Assembly: GCA_000320605.2 (NCBI GenBank)
Contig: KB445797.1
Coordinates: 143,976 to 207,975, forward strand
Reading direction: 5' to 3'
Source of the DNA: Gelatoporia subvermispora B
Lineage: Eukaryota; Basidiomycota; Agaricomycetes; Polyporales; Gelatoporiaceae
Length of the DNA: 64,000 bases
In this document: in pieces, positions 34,848 to 47,869 of the stretch
Layout of the letters: the number at the start of each line of letters is the position of its first letter
Numbering within the stretch: the stretch's first letter is position 1
Notes under the pieces: model-generated
Databases searched by the model: none
Seen by the model: the letters and a program-made list of their open reading frames with translations, nothing else
Told to the model about the DNA's origin: nothing
Made by a program: the position numbers and the translations under genes

Positions 34848-37800
34848 GGTGGGTTGTGGAGGAGAGTGGACGGCATATTGGGCGAGAAGTACAGTAGATA
34901 CCGGGCATTGGGTTGGCTGTGCACATGAGGCATGTCAACGGGATGCATCGAAGCGCAACACACCTGCATGCCACGCGTTCGAGATGACCACATGACCCAC
35001 CATATAGAGTCGCATCATCGAAACTGCATCGCCCATCTGACCGAAAGCTCCGAACGGCAATGCAAACGATGTGAGAGGGACTCTGATGAGTAGAAGTCTT
35101 ACATATCCTTAGGATCGAGAGGGGGGTATTGAGATTGACACTGTGAGTAAACGTTTTACATCTCCTTGGGACCATCCAGGGTTTTGTCGCGTTGTATAGC
35201 AGTCTAGACGCATCAGAGACAATGTACGTCTTCCCATCAACCGATTGTAACCTCCTAAAGTGTGCGTGTATCCTGGCTCTGTAGCCGTTATGGCGAATCT
35301 GCAATCGTGTGATCAGAATTGCGAGAAATGCGAGATAACGTCCTGAGTTTATCATGCACGTGAGGGAGCGTTGGTGCAATTCAAGCGAGGAGAGTGGAAA
35401 CAATGTCAACAAAAAATAACCAAACGGAATCTTTTATATCTATATATTACAGTAGACAAGACATTGGGATGAATGCCCGCATAATCCTGTATGAGGAACA
35501 GACCCTGAGACATCGAGATAGCACATAATGCCAGGCTGTACGTACGTCACTGAACCTGCTCCTAAAAGAGTTTTCACATTGCTCTCCTTGAGCACTCCCA
35601 GGCCAAGTCCCGCCGCTAGCACACGCATGCCTGGCCAGTGAGGCCATTCCAATGAAGCTTCTCGGCCTCACCCAGCTTGTGGCTACGTCTGGATAACGGT
35701 GTATCACGTTCAGTCCGGAGTGGAGATGGAAGACGCAAATACGCACGATAGCTTTGCTAGCGATGTGCTGGTGAAGATAGACTCCATGCGCACAAGCATC
35801 TACGCTATCAACAGAGGCACAAGCAATGGGCGAGTCTTGAACTAAGGCCATGTTCCATGAGATTGTGTTCTGTATGATCCGTCAACTTCTGTTCTGATTC
35901 GTTGAACGATAACCAGGGACGTACAACGCGACCTTAAATAACTCTGAGGATTGCCAGAGACATGTCGAACTCCACGAAGGCGTTGACAAAGAAACACATC
36001 GCTTCGATGGCGTCTGAGTGGGCACGCACGAACTTTGCCATTGATGTCATGCCTTCCAGTCAAGCGGATGCCAGGGTGATTCACAAAAGAACGTGAGGCC
36101 GATGTGACTCCGTTCAATTCCGCTGTCGAATTCCCGGGTCGCCTGTAGGATGCTGTACTCGCGGTTGGGTGGCTGTAGCGCATATTCACCTGATGGTGCT
36201 TAGGGATTTCACTTGCTACCCTGGCAGCGACCATGAGCCAAGCCTGCAAGCTGCCAGCTCCGGTAGGACGTGAGGAGGCCTCGCATGCAGGCGAGGGCAA
36301 GGGAACCATTCCTTGTATATTGAAAATTCGCGATAAAAACCTGAGAGCGAGCTGTAGCTGCGTTGGACATAGAGAGAGGCTGAAAATCCAGGTGAACGAT
36401 ATGTCCGAGTAGACATTGAAGTGAGAATGAGCAGAGCAAGCGCTGAGCTGGGACGCGTAGCCGGTACCCGATCGACGAGATCGTGGATTCGCATCGAGAA
36501 ACAACGTCTGTCTCGGTAGGCAGAGCGCCCAAGCATTTGCCTCGCAGCGCTCACACGCAACTCATATCTCATGTTTTCCTCCATTGTGTCTCGTTTCGGA
36601 TCCCTCTTCGTCCGCTCTGTTTTCAGGATCCTACTCCGCACTGGGCGAGATCCAACTCGGCATTTCGTGGATTTCTCAAACACCGATTAACTTGGCACCT
36701 CGCATGACTATCATCAGTCTCCCTCAGCATGCTTCAACGCCCCTCTGGATGCGGTTTTGTGATATCAGGCCAGGAGCTCAGCTACGGCGAATGTAATCTT
36801 TCAACGCCCCGTACAAACGCAGTGCCAGTGTGCGTCACAAGCAGCGTGCAGCTGCCTGTGATAGATCCGGGGTTATCGTTCATGCTGTTATGGTGGCAGG
36901 GCGCATCTAGCGACCCTTCATTCGTTGAAAATTACTGCGCCTGGAGAGACGAGCAGGCACGCCAGTACGTTGTATTCGATTACCGCCGCCTCGAGTACTC
37001 ATGGTGACGCAGCCCCAACGCTAGAGCGGTCACCGGTGCTACGAAGAGGAGGCAGGAAGCAGTGTTGAAATTGTCCACTTGTGAGGTGTAACGGAGTCTA
37101 GGGCTGGACCGATGGTATGTAGCGACAAATCTGCAACTTGGGGATAGTGCTATTGACGTGCTTCAGCGACCCTCCGACACTTTGCATCAATTGTAGCATG
37201 CAAGGACTCGTCAGGAGCTCAGACCGACGTGATCCTGTACTCTCCGCCATGCAGCGTAGCGTCCACGAGCCCTCGATCATTAAGTCTATCATCGAGGTTT
37301 GTGCGTGTATTGACAGTTGGAGCAACGGCCGAATCTTCGGAGAACGAGTGGAAACGATTTCTCGCGCTATCTGCGGTACGTTCGGACGCCGCTCCCCTGC
37401 AATAAGATGACTTCTTTGTTACAGAGTAGATTCATTTACTTGACCCATCCCTGGTAGCGCTGCCTGAATTCTCGTGTCCATCAAGAGGTCTGGCCAGTCG
37501 AGAGCTGTAATCCACTCGATTGTGTACGTGATATCAGTTTGTCTCGGCGCACTCCTGGTTGACCAAAGGCTGCATCCAGCTCCATTCATCAAGAGACCCA
37601 TGCTCCGCAATCGATACACAAATTGTCTTCTGTAGATGCACGTGCTGCCCATGCTACATACACAACGCGGCTGCAAATGCCAGCTCAGGTATGCATTATG
37701 AGTTGCGCATGGTCCGACAGATGTCTACGAAGCCATCGCTGATGATACTTCCGCAGTGGATCAATGGGACGTTAGTCCCGACAGTAGGCGTTCAGACATC

Positions 37801-40800
37801 CTAAATTGCAGGCTCGTCGACCCGAGTTTGAGCAATCCCCGTCCGCGATATCTCTACTCACGTGATACCCGACTCAGGACGCTGAATGCATTGGAAGCAC
37901 AGGTCTCATATCTTTATTTGCATTGTTCCCAGATGCAGAGGGCATCAGCGAATAGCAGTGTATGCCCTGACAATGGTAAGCTATGTCAGGTCAGAGACTA
38001 TAGGCCAAGAGCTCATGACGGAGGACAGGATGAGATATATTTCTTCGGCGGATGACTCTACATTCGCCGCGCATCTGAGCGTGAAATCGAGCCCACGGCC
38101 GCAGGCAGCTGCCCCGCTCCGACCGAAGTACAGACAGATCCTTCATGTCCGTGCATCATATCCGGATGCGTACCGCAAACATACACAGTTCTTGACCACC
38201 CGCTCCGCAAAGCCTGAATGACAGGAACATCTCGCTCGCTTGAGACTGAGTGTCAGAAGGGTCTTCGACCACTCCGGTAGTGTAAGAGCTGTCGGTAATT
38301 CTTGCGAGCCGTTCGGATGGGGTGCACATATCTTAGCAACCGGATCGCGTTGGCGGGCCGATAGGAACGGCTGAAGGTCGCGATGGTTGGACCCGGTATC
38401 GCTACTTGAGGTATAGTCTAGTTTGTGTTCCATCACAAATTGAGCCAAGAGCTGAAAGAGAGATAAACGTACCAGATACAGGGCGTTGGCACTACAGATA
38501 TAGTACTATATCAGGTGCAAACCCGCGCTGTAGGCTATGACGTTCGGCAGAAATGATAGCATTGAGAGTCGTGACAGGGCAACGGGATCCGATGGGTATT
38601 TGACCAACCATCATCGGGCGAGTTCACTGAGACATACTATCAGATCATGTTTACCAGAAACCCGGCGGACCACGTTGCGTAAGTTTATTAGATGTTAGAA
38701 CGAAGTAAGTAACATGCGCCAGTCACAAGTAAAACACACCACATGGAACTCAGTAGCGCGGTGTATCACAACGATCGGGAATCGGCAAGAGAGTGGCTCG
38801 AATAGACGCAGAGACAGATGGAGAGAAAGAGGCTCTGCGATGGAACTGAAAGCGGGTAGAAGACATCAGATATCCGACGCACTAGTCTACTAGTCAGACC
38901 GCCTAAGTCGTTTTTCTGCAGGAGACGAATCGGGACCACGATGAACGGCACCGTCCGAAGTATGTCCCGGATGACCTATATGCGCCAGCGAGATGCAGGG
39001 AGCATATATTGGTGACGACGAGTCCAGTACGATCCTTAGAGATGAGCTAGAGCGCACGGGACGCAGAGAGAGGTCGGAGGAAATTCATTGGACAGCATGC
39101 AGAGCCTACCGAGAGCATATACAAAGCGTCCTCGGAGCGGTGCTGTAGGGCGACCTAGGACGACCGTGGAGTAAAGTCGCCCTGAGTCATCGAGTGGTCT
39201 CTGAACGAAGTCGTGCTTAGAAGCCGCGGGACAGGAGCGGAGATATACGAGAGGCCATGCGTGTGTAGACAGTAGATGGGGTATCTCGCGCGAACCGGCG
39301 AGGGGCCGAGGGCAGAAGACGTCAAGATGTCGGGTCGAAGAGGTTGCAGAGTCCATCTTGAGCACCGGAGAAGTGTACAAGAAACAACGGCTCGTGTTGA
39401 TGGGGGCCGCGGATGGCTTGATCAATGTTCAGACCTTCAGGCCTGTCAGGACTCGTAAGGACCGCTCGGGCTCTTGTAGGATCCACGACGTACGCAGGCA
39501 CCCGTTGAGCGCCGAACAGAGGGCCTACGCCATCGAGCGGTCGAGATAACGTCGTCCGGGGTCCTTGATGAACAAATAGCGCCCCATGTATCGGCGGGAC
39601 CAGCAGAACGTAAGAACGGTTGGTGGGACGAGAGCGGACGTGCATCAAAGGGGCACAGCACGGAGCCAGGCGCAGAAAATGCTGCGTCCTCCGTTGCCCG
39701 ATTGCGTCATCCCGAGCTTGCCCTAAACTCTCAGGCCCAGCGCTCCGTCCAGCGCTCCGAAGCTCTCGTTGGTGCTCAGCAAGGCACCGCGGTCTCGACG
39801 GCAGCGAAGTCGAAGACAGTCGTGACGACGGCGCATATACAGTGCCCCTGTCATCCGATCTTCGTCCTGTGTTCTTCTGATCACACAGCTACGTGTTCTC
39901 TCTGGCTTGCGCTACCCCCCGCCCATCGATAATCCCCGCACGTCACAGATTCCAGTTTGCTTTCGAAAACTACCGTTTTCAACACGGTCTTGTTCTCTCC
40001 TCGTCCGTATTCAATCAGCAGCCCGCTCGAACCGCTGGGTAGAGTATCTCCTGAGCAATCATCAATATCTTACAGACGAAATGTCATCGATACGAACTGC
40101 TCCATGTCGGAATGATATAGTAGCTCGGTACGTGCGAGACAATCTAGCCAAAGCGCTAGATCCCCGCAGTAGTGGTGGGACGCATTGACCCGAGCGCCGA
40201 CTTGAGTGGATTGTGTTCTTGAACATGCTCAGGAGTCGGCGAGACCGCGGCAGACGCTGCAGATGTGAGCAGTATCTGACGCGTACGAGACACGAATCTG
40301 GGACGAGGGCGAGCTACAGCCGAAGCAAAGTATACAATGCCTCTGAAGCAGGACAGAGGATACATCCGGTAAGAGGAGGCGAAAGATAAGGGCAGAGATG
40401 GATTGCGACGCACCAGTGGCAACTAGTGAGTCATACTCCCTCCGCCATGCATGCCATCGCACTGGTGATCAAATGCATATCCTCAACGACTCTGATTCTA
40501 ACGACCTGACGTAAGTGCTGGGTGGGCTTCGCTGGAGGTGGTCGTGATCTCTAGCTAATCGTGTCAACTTGCAACTGTGCGGAGACGATCAGCTATGTAC
40601 ATCCTCGTAACAACGGATGAACACGTACGAGACATCCCCAGGGAGAGCCCTAGATGCTCGTCATCGCAACATTGAACCTCTTGAAGTGATAGACGGAGCA
40701 GCAGGTCGTGGGTACCGCGTCCTTGGATGAATGCGTGTGGATCTCTCCAAGGTTGCCGTTGCCGCACAACTCCGAGCGGCGGGTTTCATCAAGCAGCGAC

Positions 40801-40899
40801 TGAACGCGACCCGTCGGCACCTTCAGGACCGGCTCAGAAGAGGCATGCATGGCGATCGACGACCACACGAGCAGCAAAGACACGAGCAGGTTGCGGGTG
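34848..40899. other. Long intergenic region upstream of NLR3
   Basis: About 6 kb with no gene I can name. Open frames of up to about 220 codons exist. Smooth-reading but unidentified stretches include the minus strand near 35300-35400 (SGRYLAFLAILITRLQIRH), the plus strand at 36780-37007 (LPVIDPGLSFMLLWWQG, ending at a TGA) and the minus strand near 37450-37600. None has a convincing start, introns or copies elsewhere. The GCAGAAAATGCTGCGTCC block near 39673 is shared with 7930 and 56607. Confidence 0.4.
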
Positions 40900-41856
40900 C
40901 GTGCATCATCGCCCGGACTGGGTCGCGCGACGCGATCGCGTTCGGGCGCCTCCTGTGCGCGCCCGCTGCTGAAGCGCTGACTGAACGCGTCGCCGACCTC
41001 TCCTACTCAGGGACTCAACTCATTTCCAGCACATGTCCGGCTTTGATGTCATGGCTGCAATCTGGCGAATCGACGACCCCCTGCCAGGATGCTTCGACCT
41101 GCGTCGCCCGACCGCACGTCATACGGTCGGGACGCCTTGTAACCTCCGGATGTCCGCTGCATTACCGGCGGATAGTGACCTTCGACACTCACACTGGTCG
41201 CGTTGTAGGTACAAATAGAGCTATTATCTGCTATTTGAGGTATTTTGCGCGCATATATCGAGCGTCCGGCACGCTATTGACTGAAGGTTCTCTTATACTT
41301 GGTCTAGCGGTATAGATTTGCACCTCAGCACAGTCCTCCGAGCGGCACCTTGCTCCCCGTCTCTACTATCGCTCGATCCTTCTGCGCTGGCGAAGGGACT
41401 CCACTATACTACTTCAGTTGTTCATGGTCTGGAGACAGATAGTACGTGTTGCTTGATCCTCGGCCCTAATCTGGCCTAACTGCTGACAATCGCGCGCTGC
41501 AATGATGTTGGGATTGGCTTTCCCTGTGTACTTATGTACTATGTACTGAGTGTGCGAAATGGTATTCAATTTCGCGCCATCATATGTGTGCCTCCTCTTT
41601 CCAATGCACAGTATGTACGGATGGGATCTCAAACAGAGATAGCAAATGGTCATTGGACGCGGATTGCATCCATACATACAACGAGGTCAGACACGGCGTC
41701 AAACTACTGAGGGTAAATTGTTCGAGCTCGAGAAATTCTGCAATACAGCGAGTCCAACTAGTTTATGTCGTGCTACATCCTATGGAAACAGCGCGGGCGG
41801 ATACTACAAAGTATGGACGTGGCGACCTACATCTACAGGCGCCCGGGCCAAGTGTC
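40900..41856. repeat. NLR 3'-flank duplicon, copy C
   Basis: It is related to copies A, B, D and E. It includes GCATGCTTCGACC-like and CATACGGTCGGGACGCC words, a TTGACTGAAGGTTCTC segment near 41278, TGATGTTGGGATTGGC near 41503, and the conserved terminal block before the NLR4 stop. Its left part is shorter or more diverged: I did not find the KDZ target segment. Confidence 0.6.
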
Positions 41857-44531
41857 TTATTCATCCTTCTTGATCTTCAATGGCGTGTACCCATTTGCCG
41901 TCGACCACGACTTGATTCGGGGCATGTCCAGTATCTTATGGAACTTATCCGGCGATTGCGCTGCTTCCGTGACGAGCTCTTTGACTCGTCGGTCAATGAT
42001 GTCGTCGAGCGCCTCCACGAGCCCGTCGTCAGGCCCGCTCTTCTGCACGTGGCATGTCAGTGTAATGCGATCCCGTCATGTAGTGTACTCCAGCTCACCT
42101 CGTACCAGCGACGCACTTTTGCGCAGATATCCACTGGTGAGACTTGCCTAGCGTACGGATGGACCCACCCACCCCGATGCCGTAACCAGTCATCCATGTG
42201 CGTCTCCACGAAGCCCCGCAGAGCTCGCCCGAGCTCGGGCGTGTATCGCGCTTGAAGGAGATGGTCCTCCCATTGCAAGTTGGCATAGACCCACATCTGC
42301 GGCATGTCTCCATAAATACCGCGCAGACTGTCGACGTTGTCGCGAGCCAGGAGATCAAGCAGGGATGCCGCAATCACGGCATTCCCAGATGGCGGGTCGA
42401 CGAGGAAGGCGGGATCCGTGCACCGGGCGGGATCGGTAAGGAATTGGGGGAAGCTTGCGTGGCAGGCCCGGATTGGGGTGGTGAGCGTGACGTCGCCGTC
42501 GACGATGAGGACGGACCGAAGGCGGTCGATCACGTCCATGGCAATGTCGGGAGGTATTCTGAGGACCTGCAAAGTATCAACAGCGAGATGGTGAGAGTTA
42601 TGAAGTGCAATCCATGTGAGGATCTTGATGACAGTTTCCATGTATACATTGTCCGATGCGAAGTCGCCGAAGACGTTCCGAAGGATTCCAGCATACAGAG
42701 TGTCAAGCCCAGCGAGAAGCCGTCTGGATGAGCCGGATTGCTGGGACTCCAAAAGCTCGTCGAACACTGCCACAGCCATATATTTGTGTTGGATAAGGTG
42801 GCGCACTGCCGTGTTTGCGAATATGAAGAGCCCATCAGACAGCTGTGTGAGGAGTTCAACAGCATCTGGGCGTTTCTTTGTGAGGCGGAATCCCGGAGCA
42901 CTGCATAACTGGAATTGTGTGGTAATGAAGGAGCGGATGTCATCATCGGTATGTGGCTCCTTCCGAAGGTCACGGAAATGGATGATGTCGGATTGCTCAC
43001 AGTATTGGAGGGCATCCATAATATACGATTCTGGGCGAGTGGCGATTAGAATGCGAAGGAGAGGAACGTCACGAGACAGTCGGCAGACCAGTTGCATCAT
43101 GCGTTGGACGATGCCGTCCGGACTGTTTGAGCATTCATCGATGCCGTCCAGAACGAGGAGTAGTGGCGACTCTACGGCTTTCGTAAACTGCTCGAGGGGA
43201 GCTCTAAGGAGGTCGACTATTTGGTGATCGAGCAACTGAGATTGTCCACACTGAAGGTGTGTGCGGGTGGACTCAGCAATAGGAGCAAGAAGGTCGGATA
43301 TTGCGTATGCGAGCTGGTATGCCAGGGTGGGGAAAACACTCGAAGGGTCGGCTATGGAGCCACGGACGAAGAAGAAGGATGCACCGAGGGAGATGCCGGC
43401 TGTATGACAACACAGAGCATGGGCGATACTTGACTTTCCCGTGCCGGCGGGCCCATGCAGCACGTATATATGATGCTCAGGCGCCCGGTCACGGACCCAT
43501 TCATTGAGATCGCGAAGGATCTGTGCGCGGGTGCCTCGTTGGAGATGGGTCTTCGCCTCTATCAAAGCAGACTTGTATGATGCATTCACGGGAGACAATT
43601 TCTCCAATGTCAGTTGGTCATCTGCTGAGACGGTGAGCAAACAATACCTAGAGCTGTATCGGCTAACGAACGTACCTTCGCATCTTCGTGACTGAGTCTG
43701 GTCGAATGCTATTTTCAGCAGCGCCGCGAGAATTCTTCTGGTTCCATCTTTATTTTGGATCTATGGAACCTTGTTAACGAGCAGAATATCACAAAGTATT
43801 TGCATTACCTCGAGGTTGCTGCGAATAGTAGATATCCTTTCTCGGACATCCTCCAGGAAGTCGGAATCTTGCTCAGAGTATACGAACTGTGCAAGTGTGC
43901 CCCTTTCTGGTCGCTTCTGGATCGAGAGCGTAAGCTCATTCAAAGTCCTAATATCCTACAGTTACTCAGAAGATGACAGTATCCCAGAACCACTTACGCC
44001 ACAACCTCACTCATTTCGGAGCTGAGTGGGTCAGATGCAGCCGTATGCGTGGTTTCTCTCAATGCGTCTGCGCATGATCGTAGCTCATTGCCGATTGACT
44101 GGATTGACTTGGCTAGGTCCTCGATCTCAGTCAGCACTTTTCGTTTCTCGCGGGTGTTTGCTCTCGCTGACTATTGCTTGAGAATGAGTTATGAAGTCAA
44201 GCATGGTAAGAATCAGCACTGACCGCAATCCTTTTGACAAGTGCTTGAAGCGGTGGTAGCACTTGACTGACAATCGGAATGCCTGATGTGCAGTTAATCG
44301 CCACATCGATTGCATTCTGGACATTGGACACCATGGCGTCGATCACTTCTTCGTGGTAGCGATCGTGTTCTGCGGGACGTGATAGTCTCTGGGACGCATT
44401 TCAGTAGGTGTAGTCGAATGGAGTTGTCGGCTACATACCTTAGACGGCCCTGCCTCAGTGTCATCCTGGCTCGATGACCGGCGTCGCTTTGAAGCCGGGT
44501 TGAGCAAGCTGTTGATACTGATTTTGGCCAT
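41857..44531 (-). CDS. NLR4: NACHT-domain NLR-like protein, subtype C, apparently intact
   Basis: The ATG at 44531 starts MAKISINSLLNPASKRRRSS, a basic leader followed by a GTATGT donor. The next exons read VIDAMVSNVQNAIDVAINC and VSQVLPPLQALVKRIA, ANTREKRKVLTEIEDLAKS, LNELTLSIQKRPERGTLAQF with VRERISTIRSNLE, and KDGTRRILAALLKIAFD. All are helical and parallel to subtypes A and B. The large exon (about 43620-42099) has Walker A GPAGTGKS (about 43454-43431), LLVLDGIDEC, LLRILIATRPESY, a winged-helix region with AMDVIDRLRSVLIVDG, and HASFPQFLTDPARC. The 56-nt intron at 42098-42043 has a GTGAGC donor and GTGCAG acceptor. The tail exon (DDGLVEALDDIIDRRVKEL; PRIKSWSTANGYTP) stops at 41857. Predicted length is about 800 residues. 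It lacks C-terminal repeats. Of the six, this copy gives the cleanest full-length model. Confidence 0.85.
42043..42098 (-). other. Conserved 56-nt intron before the NLR tail exon (NLR4 example)
   Basis: It reads GAG|GTGAGCTGGAG at the donor, has CACTGACATG as branch region, and GCCACGTGCAG| at the acceptor. The same position, phase (0) and length are found at 12714-12659 (NLR2), 49947-49892 (NLR5) and 62208-62153 (NLR6), and equivalently in NLR3. If the intron is missed, the frame runs on for only about 10-20 codons and the real tail exon is lost. Confidence 0.8.
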
Positions 44532-45100
44532 ATTGTCCAGCGTGAAGGTACCAGTCGACAAGGAACAGGGCTTGAAAGTCGCCTCGAGATATATCGGGGC
44601 AGTGAGGCGATGCTGTCCGCAAGGTAAGAGACGCCACACTGCCTCCTGGCACTCGTGTATTCGCATTCTGCAAAGCAACGAGACTTCGGTTTCTGTACAC
44701 CTTGCCGGATCCAACGGTCTGCCTTATGTGGAATGTCCTGTATTCCTTGAAAACCTAACATACATAGCCTTACGCGAAACTTCCTGTACCCAGTCTATGA
44801 CGCCGTCACGCAAGCTCCGACACTGCCGCAACCATATCTAGCACATAGAAGCTCATCCTCGAGGTAGCGACAGCCTCCGGACAGCGTGATAGCTGAGTAC
44901 GATAATTATAAACAATGTGTCTGAAGTAGAGCACCTGTCTGTATTTGGCTAGCACTGGCCGTGCCCGCCACAGCCATTCAAGAGAACGAGCATAGCACTA
45001 CGTTCCATGTTCCAATCACAGTCGCATAACTTGGATCATTTTACCGCAGTAGAGTCAATTGGTATCTTGCAAGCATGTAGAGAGTTTGGTGGAAAGCAGA
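44532..45100. other. NLR4 upstream region
   Basis: This is the 5' flank of NLR4 with no recognised gene. No clear TATA or operator sequences were found. Confidence 0.35.
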
Positions 45101-45120
45101 AAAAATAGGATAGGTCGACG

Positions 45121-45230
45121 TGCTAGGCTTCGAACCTCTGCCAATCATAACCGCATATCCGAAGGCCCTGGATACCACGCAGACATCATCATCCAGACCC
45201 TCACGGGCGATACATCTAACGTCACCTTGA
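45121..45230 (-). other. tRNA-like remnant with poly-T terminator
   Basis: The minus strand has GCAGAGGTTCGAAGCCTAGCA, in which GGTTCGAAGCC fits the tRNA B-box. Upstream is GATGTCTGCGTGGTATCCAGG, a weak A-box-like word, and about 20 bases downstream a run of six T (plus-strand AAAAAA at 45099-45105). The T-arm pairs at only three of five positions and no full cloverleaf could be folded by hand. It may be a tRNA pseudogene or a tRNA-derived SINE head. Confidence 0.25.
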
Positions 45231-47869
45231 CTGCCTGACGAGACTAAGAGTGCATCTCCGCGACAAGCCTAGGTTGTCAGTGGTTGATTACGAAGGCGGT
45301 GTTGCAGAACGAGAGTTGCAGATTTGAACAGTGCTTTCATGTAATCTTGTTGAGTAAATATATGGTGTTGGTTCAGCTTGAGGATTTCAGATAAAACCAA
45401 CAGCGCACTGACGGGTTTCGCGGCAGGAGTAAAAGGATTGCAGACTTTGAGCTCAGACGGACACTATGGCTCGGAGAGTAGCCTGAGTTCAAGGTCCGTT
45501 GTCCGTAGGCTGTGCAGAGGCGGTCAGGAAGACTTGGCGCAGTACTTTGGTGACAGTCAGGGGGACGACATAGAATGAAGTGGGACGGGTGCGGGCAGGG
45601 CGTGCGTACGTCATGCCGCGCGATCGCGACCGAGCGCCGCCTCTGCGCGCTCGCTGCTGGTTGAACGCGTCGACCTGGTCGCCTGGGTGCGCAACTCAGG
45701 ACCTTCGGGTTCTATCTTCCAATCTCTCTTCGGATCGTCTTTTTAGCTTGCAGGCTCTTCACCCTCGCCAGTCTCATTTCCCGTCCCTTGATCCTATCTC
45801 ATCGGGGCGTCGATCGAAGCTGCGCCCGACATGTCACTGTAGCTTGACATTCGTTCACTACCTCCGGCGATCGAGATGGATCTCTTCTCTAGTGAGTCTC
45901 TTATTGAGTATCCTGGCGCAGTAATGATGTACGATTCCCCAACGTATAACGGCAGATCCACCCTCGCAATAGTACTTCCACTTACCCTCATGCTGCACGG
46001 CAACTACTGCTTTCGTCGATAGTCCCTAGCGGCCCTGACCACCAGGTAGCATCCGCCGACCTCGTACATATTTTCTGGAAGAACGACAGACCAGAAAGAT
46101 GCTGCGAAGATTGGAGTGATCGCCCTACCGCTTCTCATGATCCTTCGCATGTGGTCAATGCGCATGCGTCGCACGGTCAAGGTCCATTTCCCGACCAAGA
46201 CAAATTCGCCCGGCGCCCGTGCGCCGCTCGTAGCTCATACTACAGTCGCATCATATCATCAAGCTTCGTCAGATCGCTGTGCTTTGGCGAGTCATTGGTT
46301 GCATGATCAGAGCGTGCCATCCATTCAGATGACATATACGCGAGAGAAATCACAGCACATTATCCAACACCTATCGTAGGATACATCGATGTATAGTCTG
46401 TTCGGCCAACGTTGAATATATTTCTTTGACAGTCATCCGATGTGTGGTGTTCTGTATCTAGTATGTACTTCCGTAACCAATGAGTTCTTATATAGGTCGA
46501 GACATCAATTAGCACCCGTTGTAGGCCCTGATCGCACGCGCGGTTGATGAGAAAGAAAGCAACCTTTTTCATTATCACGGTGCGTGATCTTCCTACACTC
46601 TCCAAATCATTCTTTCTGATGCTCAAACCCGCAGCCTTTTCGAAGATAGATCATATATCACATGAACTCATATAATTTGCCTAGTCCAGCCGAGTTGAAA
46701 AGCTGATATGTGTTGAGCGAGGATGCGCGCCGAGAGCCACATCGCTGAACCAGCTGCCGCTCATCTAGATTGCGATCTGCGCACGAACTCGGTTATCTCC
46801 GACTGTGCGTACTCATGCAGTGCTCAGATTCTGTCGGGCGAACCCCTCAGTATTGATTGCGATTCACGGAAGCCCGCTTCGTGAATTTTCTCAAGACAGA
46901 TATAGGTGCGCAACATCTCAATAGAATTGTTCAAATCCAATTCAAGTCTCCAAGGGAATGTGGGGTCTCCGATCTTCAGTACACCGGGACGCCCTCCCGT
47001 CATGAACTTACAAGTAGGACGAGCTCTGGGTTCCCCTCATTAGGTGTCAAGAGGGATTGGCAGGACCTATCAGCATATCGAAAATGTTCAGATACGGGTG
47101 CGGAATAAAGCTCGCATACATGACCAGGTGTGTGATTGTGTGTGCCGATAGTGCTAAGACCAACGGCATTCTGCTGTCTTCAGGACGCAGATATCTTGCC
47201 GTTGCGAAATCACCGTGAAATCACCAATCAAGACCGCATACAAACGCGCCGGTGTTTAAGCAATGCTCTTGAGGCGCAGAGTTCAGAGGCATGACTGACC
47301 GCGGTTGATGAACGGTATGATTGTATGCACTGATCGTATCGAGGGGTAAATTTACATACTTACCGAGAAATGCGGCATACGCATACCTGCATGAGCACAC
47401 GGGCGGAACGCAATACCTACTAGGCATCGTGGTCATTATCCTTGTTCACGACAGTGTGCGAGGCGCATATATGCGGCAGTAGATTATATTTGTAACAGAA
47501 CAGCTATCTATAGAGGTGCATGCGTGGCAGGAACGTGGACGATCGCACGAGCACAGTATATGTAGCTGAACGAGAGATGCACAGGGCCATTTCGCAAGGC
47601 TTCCAACGGACAGAGGTCATCGTAGTGACATCATTATAGATATTAATGGTAGATTTGTAGCGACTGGTGCGGAAAGAGTGGTGCAGCACGCATCTGGCGG
47701 TACTGTAGGCTGGGTGTAGGAACGACCGATAGCTGCCTGTTGGGGGCGAGCGAACAGGAATCCTAGGGAGCACGACGCAGATCACAGGGATATGGAGAGG
47801 CTAGAGGGGCTTGAGTGGGGCATGGAACGTGTAACAGCAAAGGCTGCAGGAGACACACTGGTGGAAGGG
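45231..47869. other. Intergenic region, no recognised gene
   Basis: It includes the TCTAGATTGCGATCTGCGCA block near 46767, shared with three other spacers, and GCGAGGCGCATATATGCGG near 47459, shared with 18727. A minus-strand frame at 46626-46360 (88 codons) reads smoothly but has no recognised domain. Confidence 0.4.

Noticed and set aside
41584..42255. Long plus-strand open frame across the NLR4 3' end
   Set aside because: It is antisense to the NLR4 tail and winged-helix region. Similar antisense frames occur over every NLR copy and simply mirror the coding strand.
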